This document shows, one piece after another, positions 7,231 to 11,196 of a DNA stretch of 11,196 nucleotides. Numbering within the stretch: position 1 is the stretch's first letter; every line of letters starts with the position of its first letter. The stretch is from Spirogloea muscicola. Taxonomy: Eukaryota > Streptophyta > Zygnematophyceae > Spirogloeales > Spirogloeaceae. Below the pieces are notes generated by a model. The model ran no database searches and was not told the origin of the DNA. It saw only the letters and a program-made list of their open reading frames with translations. A program made the translations under genes and the position numbers. The stretch is from assembly GCA_009602725.1 (NCBI GenBank), contig WELB01000098.1, forward strand, positions 518,454-529,649, read 5' to 3'.

Positions 7231-10200
7231 ATGCTGGCGCTGCGCGCCGGCGGGCTGCTGTCGCCCGCGCCGTCGCGCCCCAGCGCCGCGGCCCGCCAGC
7301 CGCCGCCCGGCTCCCTGGTCTTCGTCATCAACCCCGCCGGTGAGCATCCCTCTGCTGCCGCCGCGCCGCGCGCGCCCTTGCGCCGCCTGTTACACCAGGC
7401 CCCCTCAGCCTCTCCCCTCCTCGGCGACTTGCTGGGCAGGCGGCAATGGCCGAGTGCTGAGGAAGTGGAAGGACCTGCTGCCGGTGCTCAAGGATCGTCT
7501 GGCGCCCGACCAGGAGGTGAGTCCCCGGGTTCTCGGTGTGCAGCGGGAGCTTTGCTGCCCCCAATCAAGCTCGAGTCAGCTCTGGTCTGGGGGTCGAATC
7601 GGCCGATCAGCTCCTGCATCTGGTCATGCCGGTAAACGTGTTGGCAGAGCACGCTCGGCAGCCTGCATGCTGGTCACGCGACCAGCGCCTGGAGGTAGCC
7701 GCCAGCCGCACTCACCAGTCGCGTGGGCCTGCGCAGATGCGGGAGGCTTACACCACCCACCCCTTCCACGCCGCCGAGCTTGCGAAGCAGGTGGGAATAT
7801 CAATGACACTAACACTGATGAGCATTTGTACCAGCTGTAGCCATCTGGCAATGCGCTGCCTCTGCTTCTTCTGGGGTTCAGAGAAATCTACTTCAGAGGG
7901 ATCTACTCCAAGTGCTCCAGCAGCAGTGCACGATGACGCCAAGTGTATACTTTCACCGTGGCCCGAAGAGGGGTCATGTCCTCGCCTCAATCGTCACATG
8001 TTCACGTCCCATCTATCCTGTCCCTGAGCCAGGCTGTTCAGGCTGGAGCTGGTGCTGTGGTTGCTGTTGGTGGTGACGGTACGCTTCATGAGGTTGAAAC
8101 CAACTGTCATGCAAATGCAAAGCCAGCGGCCAGCTGAAGCACCCCACTTTCTACTCGAACTTGAACTCAAGACTGAGGGCAGCCACCAAGCTAATGGATT
8201 TGGTGGCAGACATTGTCCTGTTGGCGCATGTCGTCGAGTATACCTACAGCTCTATGGCACTACTCGACCATCTTACAGGCTCGTTATGATTGTCAGGAGT
8301 CAGTCACCTGATGGCCGGCACTCTGATGGGCTACTGCAGGTCCTCAATGGCTTCTTCGAAGGAGGGCAGCGGGTGCAACATCAAGGGCCTCCAGCAAGTA
8401 GCACAAGCCTTGGGGTCAGTCATTACTGGCGGGGCAATGCCACTATTGTACAGCTATCAGCTGACCTTTTCAAAGTGCCGTGCACTTTCTTTGGGCAAAC
8501 GCACAACGAGTCATAAGCAAGACATGGTCCACTGCGCAGCTCATTCCCCTTGGTACTGGATCTGATTTTGCCAAGTCCATGGACTGGTCAGTGGCTCCGT
8601 CAATTCCTGTCAGCCGCTAGTGCCGTGCCTGTCCCTCACTCTTTGCCAGCACCTCAACATGTTCGTGCCTGACTTGCCACATGAATCTTGCAGCGCTTCT
8701 GACTGCTCTAGTGCCTGGCTATTGGCTGGTGCCTGTGACTCCCTTGTCAAGTTCCAAAGTCGCAGAGTTGATACCAAAGCCAATCTGCCGGCAGCTGATG
8801 ACATGGCGATTGTGTGCACAGGAGTAATGACCCTGTAGGTGCTGTCGACCGCATCGTGAAAGGTGTATGCCAACACCCGAGCTGTTGACGTTGGGCCGCG
8901 CTTATCCATTCCTCTCCAGCCTGCCTGCACTAGGCACGCAAGAGGCCATATCTCCAAAATTGGGTATTGCCAAGCCCTGATGGATGCCCCTTGAGCAGGA
9001 GATACAAAACTCATGGATGTGGGAAGGTTACAATTCCCACAGACTTCAGCTGACCGATACTTCCTCAACATCCTGGACATGCATTTGTAAGAGTCCTGAA
9101 GGGCGCATGCTAGTGCCAGTGTGATAATGGCTACAGGCCTCTGGTTATCTGCGAACCAGTGCACCAAGTTAAAGTCTCAGAGGCAGGTGCTGCATGTGTT
9201 GGCTTTTACTGTGTTGGTGACTTTCAAGTTCGCGAACACATTAGAGCCTGATTTGATTGCTAGTGGTCAAGTAGGTCTTCCTCCAGGTTGTGGTCTCCGT
9301 GAGCAGGCTCATCAGACACTTTCCGATGAGGTGTGCAGGAGCGCCAAGGCAGGCCAGCTTGCAGCCAAATACAAGAGCTGGGGGCAGCTTTGCTATGTCA
9401 TTGGTACTCTGTTGGCCTTTTCAAAACACAAGGATGTCAAACTCCGTCTCAAGGTGCAGGCTGCATCAATGGTTCTGCTGCATGCTTATTGGATGCTCTG
9501 TGATATGCCACATCGCTTGAGTCTTTTTCCTTTGTCTTGTGGACAGATAGACGAGGGAGATTGGCAAGTCTTGGACAAGCTAACAATGATAGCAATTGCG
9601 AATGCAAGGTTCTTTGGTGGGGGCATGTGCATAGCCCCTATGGCTTCCCCTTCGTCAGGAAGTTTGGATGTAAGCTATCTTCTAATTATCCCGTCGTAAT
9701 TGCCCCTCCCATGTCTCACGAGTGTGCCAACAAGGTAAGGGAGGCTTTGTCTCAAGCTTGCGACACCACAAGACTGTGTGAAAGGGGACATATCGTCTGG
9801 TCTTGGTTGCAGTATTGCATGAGTTGCTCGTACGTCAAACTGGTGCTGCCACTCCTTGTGGCCCCATTGTCAAGAGCATGCCTGAGAGCAGGACTCATAC
9901 TGTGCAGGTGGCTGCTGCAAGTGTCATAGCTTGTGCAAGGCTGAATAGCTGCCGCTCTGTCTACATTGCTGCATGTAGGCTGTTATTTTGCAAGATTTCA
10001 AGTGGCATGACTTTCTTCTCCACGCTGCCAAGCTCTACAAGGGGACGCATACAACACTTCGTGGAGTCTCCTGCAGAAGGTGAGAAAGTGCTCAGGCTGC
10101 TGCTTCTCGTGCTGTTGGTCGGCCTGTGAATCGTGCCTCGATGCTCAGGCCATGCATCAACCCTCATTGTGGCGCACGGTCTGCTCAAAAGCAGAGCAGG

Positions 10201-10375
10201 ATGTCACTACTCACAGATTGGCAAAATGGCAAGCAGTCTGCAGAGAGTGGAAATACGGCAGGAAGTGGGCTCCAAGGAGTCCGTGGAGGTGTGGTTAGAG
10301 GCCGATGGAGAAGCAGTGGCAGGACTGCCTGCAATTGTGTCCGTCGTGCCTGCTGCCATTGACTTTCTGGCTTGA
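7231..10375 (+). CDS. LCBK2: Diacylglycerol/sphingoid long-chain-base kinase family protein, LCBK2-like (12 exons, 342 aa)
   Basis: Exons: 7231-7339, 7440-7516, 7737-7790, 8033-8092, 8340-8414, 8540-8586, 8822-8862, 8999-9086, 9339-9453, 9547-9669, 9979-10079 and 10237-10375. All introns are GT-AG and phases join (1029 nt with TGA). The enzyme transfers phosphate from ATP to a lipid hydroxyl, either a sphingoid base or diacylglycerol. Motifs: FVINPAGGNGR (31-41), the nucleotide-binding signature VGGDGTLHE (92-100), IPLGTGSDFA (127-136), then HLSAKAG, KSWGQLCYVIG, NARFFGGGM and LQDFKWHDF. The C-terminus has DGE (320-322) and PAAIDFLA. The order and length fit plant LCBK2-type proteins. The last intron acceptor was placed at 10236/10237 because it restores frame and gives SCRSLQRVEI, matching relatives; AG at 10244-10245 also keeps frame. 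Exon 3 and the extreme N-terminus are least certain. The 5' end abuts a LINE tail. Substrate cannot be told from sequence, and the symbol is by similarity. Confidence 0.92.
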
Positions 10376-10506
10376 AGTAGCTCAAAGCCCTGCTGTGCGA
10401 CTGGAGCAGTGAAGCTTATACTGCTGGGCACGCGCCATCAAACAGCTCTATCAATGTTAGGCGATGGCTGTGAGAGAAAGACTCTTCCTCAGTGGAGGGC
10501 GATGGT

Positions 10507-10548
10507 TGCGACTGGCCAGCCAAGAGAAATGAATGAACAAAGTCCCGT
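10507..10548 (-). repeat. Partial hairpin unit, - strand
   Basis: On the - strand it reads ACTTTGTTCATTCATTTCTC, TTGGCTGGCCAGTCGC, the central part of the family unit. It lies about 130 bp beyond the lipid kinase stop codon. The intervening 3' flank (10376-10506) shows no other element and no TGTAA polyadenylation signal. Confidence 0.5.
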
Positions 10549-10608
10549 GTGTCCAGGAACCGCTATAGCACACAGCGACTCAACTTGACAACTGGGTGCT
10601 TGAAATTC

Positions 10609-10673
10609 CCTGTTGTCAGATTTTTTCGGGCTGGCTGTTCACGGCCCTTGCCCCCTTTGGCAGAGAGCCACGT
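10609..10673 (+). repeat. Hairpin unit, + strand, next to a - strand LINE fragment
   Basis: It contains TTTTTTCGGGCTGGCTGTTC, ACGGCCCTTGCCCCCTTTGG and GAGAGCCACGTTCT, closely matching 6401-6470. Its orientation is opposite to the LINE fragment it touches at 10690, so it is not that copy's own tail. It is probably an independent insertion or the result of an inversion. Confidence 0.65.
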
Positions 10674-10689
10674 TCTACTCTGTCGAGCA

Positions 10690-11035
10690 GCCGCAGGGTC
10701 AGAAACAGTTAGTCCCCAGGTAGCGGGTCCCCTGTCTATAGCCAAAGGTTGCATGCAGTCGCCAAAGCGCGACCAGCTCGCAGTCCAGCGCGCGTGCCAT
10801 TGACCGCGGCAGCGATACTGACAGGGCGCATGCAGTACACCTGGGCGAGAGAGCCTTCAGCGTTGAAATCGGCCTGGTCCCCTTGGGAGCAGAAGAATGC
10901 GGCTGGCCCCTGGGAACGTCGGGACACCGCGCTGCGCGCTAGCCTGTGCAGCAGCTGGAGCCACCGCCACCGAGCGCCAAGAGGGCCCCGTGGACGTCGA
11001 TGGCAACGGAGGGGGAGAGAGCTCGTCAGCAGGTG
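10690..11035 (-). pseudogene. LINE C-terminal fragment, - strand (relative of fragment 1), degenerate
   Basis: Reading the - strand from about 11035 downward: codons for ADELSPSVAIDVHG (matching AADEFVPLAVDVHG in the copy at 5811-6330), then LLHRLARSAVSRR, FNAEGSLAQVY and RAGRALATA. It ends with LTLRLLDR where fragment 1 has LRLRLLNRRY. An extra stretch between the SRR and FNAEG blocks and several frame changes show decay. The last 170 bp pair with 5098-5295 as a diverged inverted repeat about 5.4 kb apart. There is no intact stop or 3' UTR; the end is replaced by the + strand hairpin unit. Confidence 0.7.
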
Positions 11036-11177
11036 TTCAGGCCCACAGGCCCAAAAGCTAGTCGAGCGGCTCCCGCCCCGGAAGGCCCACGTCTGGGCGG
11101 AGCTGCTAACCGGAAGCCGGAGCCGACGCGCCGGGCCGTGGTGCCGGGGGCGCCCGCGCAGGCGCCGGCCGTCGAGC

Positions 11178-11196
11178 ATGGCGGCCGCCGCCGCCG
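11178..11196 (+). CDS. Possible start of a further gene, cut by the window edge
   Basis: An ATG at 11178 in good context (GAGCATGGCG) opens onto an alanine run (GCG GCC GCC GCC GCC) that reaches the window edge. The upstream 100 bases are highly GC-rich, as before the two complete genes. Poly-alanine starts are common in GC-rich algal proteins and organelle-targeted ones. Only six codons are visible, so no family can be named and the call could be wrong. Confidence 0.3.

Noticed and set aside
8610-9167. 185-codon - strand open frame
   Set aside because: It runs antisense across introns and exons 7-8 of the lipid kinase gene, whose joined frame matches the family.
10244-10246. Alternative acceptor for the last lipid-kinase exon at 10244-10245
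   Set aside because: It keeps frame but drops the SLQ residues that align with relatives; the AG at 10235-10236 fits better.
2135-10577. Shared word ATAGCACACAGCG at about 2135 and 10565
   Set aside because: The match does not extend on either side and one copy is in a PDK intron; most likely coincidence.

Overview
The window is nuclear DNA from a plant-lineage eukaryote, most likely a GC-rich green alga. Both complete genes are cut by many short GT-AG introns (about 90-310 bp), and their spliced products match plant-type proteins in length and motifs. The species cannot be named from the sequence. No bacterial operon, CRISPR, rRNA or tRNA features were seen.

Layout: (1) 1-434 is very GC-rich 5' flank. 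(2) 435-2946, + strand, is an 8-exon gene for mitochondrial pyruvate dehydrogenase kinase (376 aa). (3) 2947-4717 has no recognisable gene; it holds a perfect 16-bp palindrome and one isolated copy of a hairpin repeat. (4) 4718-7217 is a cluster of decayed, mostly 5'-truncated 3' ends of LINE-type (non-LTR) retrotransposons. Several copies end in a recognisable C-terminal peptide (LLTRGY or LLNRRY, then stop), and several are followed by a 3' tail carrying a hairpin unit of about 70-80 bp. (5) 7231-10375, + strand, is a 12-exon gene for a diacylglycerol/sphingoid-base kinase-family lipid kinase (342 aa) resembling plant LCBK2. (6) 10507-11035 holds more hairpin units and another LINE fragment on the - strand. 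(7) 11178 to the edge may be the first codons of a further + strand gene.

The two kinases show no direct functional link: one controls mitochondrial acetyl-CoA production, the other phosphorylates a lipid. The most interesting part is the retrotransposon material between them. Copies share their 3' end but start at different points, the hairpin unit also occurs away from any LINE coding sequence, and one LINE tail runs to within about 15 bp of the lipid kinase start codon. I read all exon joins by eye, using GT/AG sites, reading phase and remembered family sequences; no search was run.
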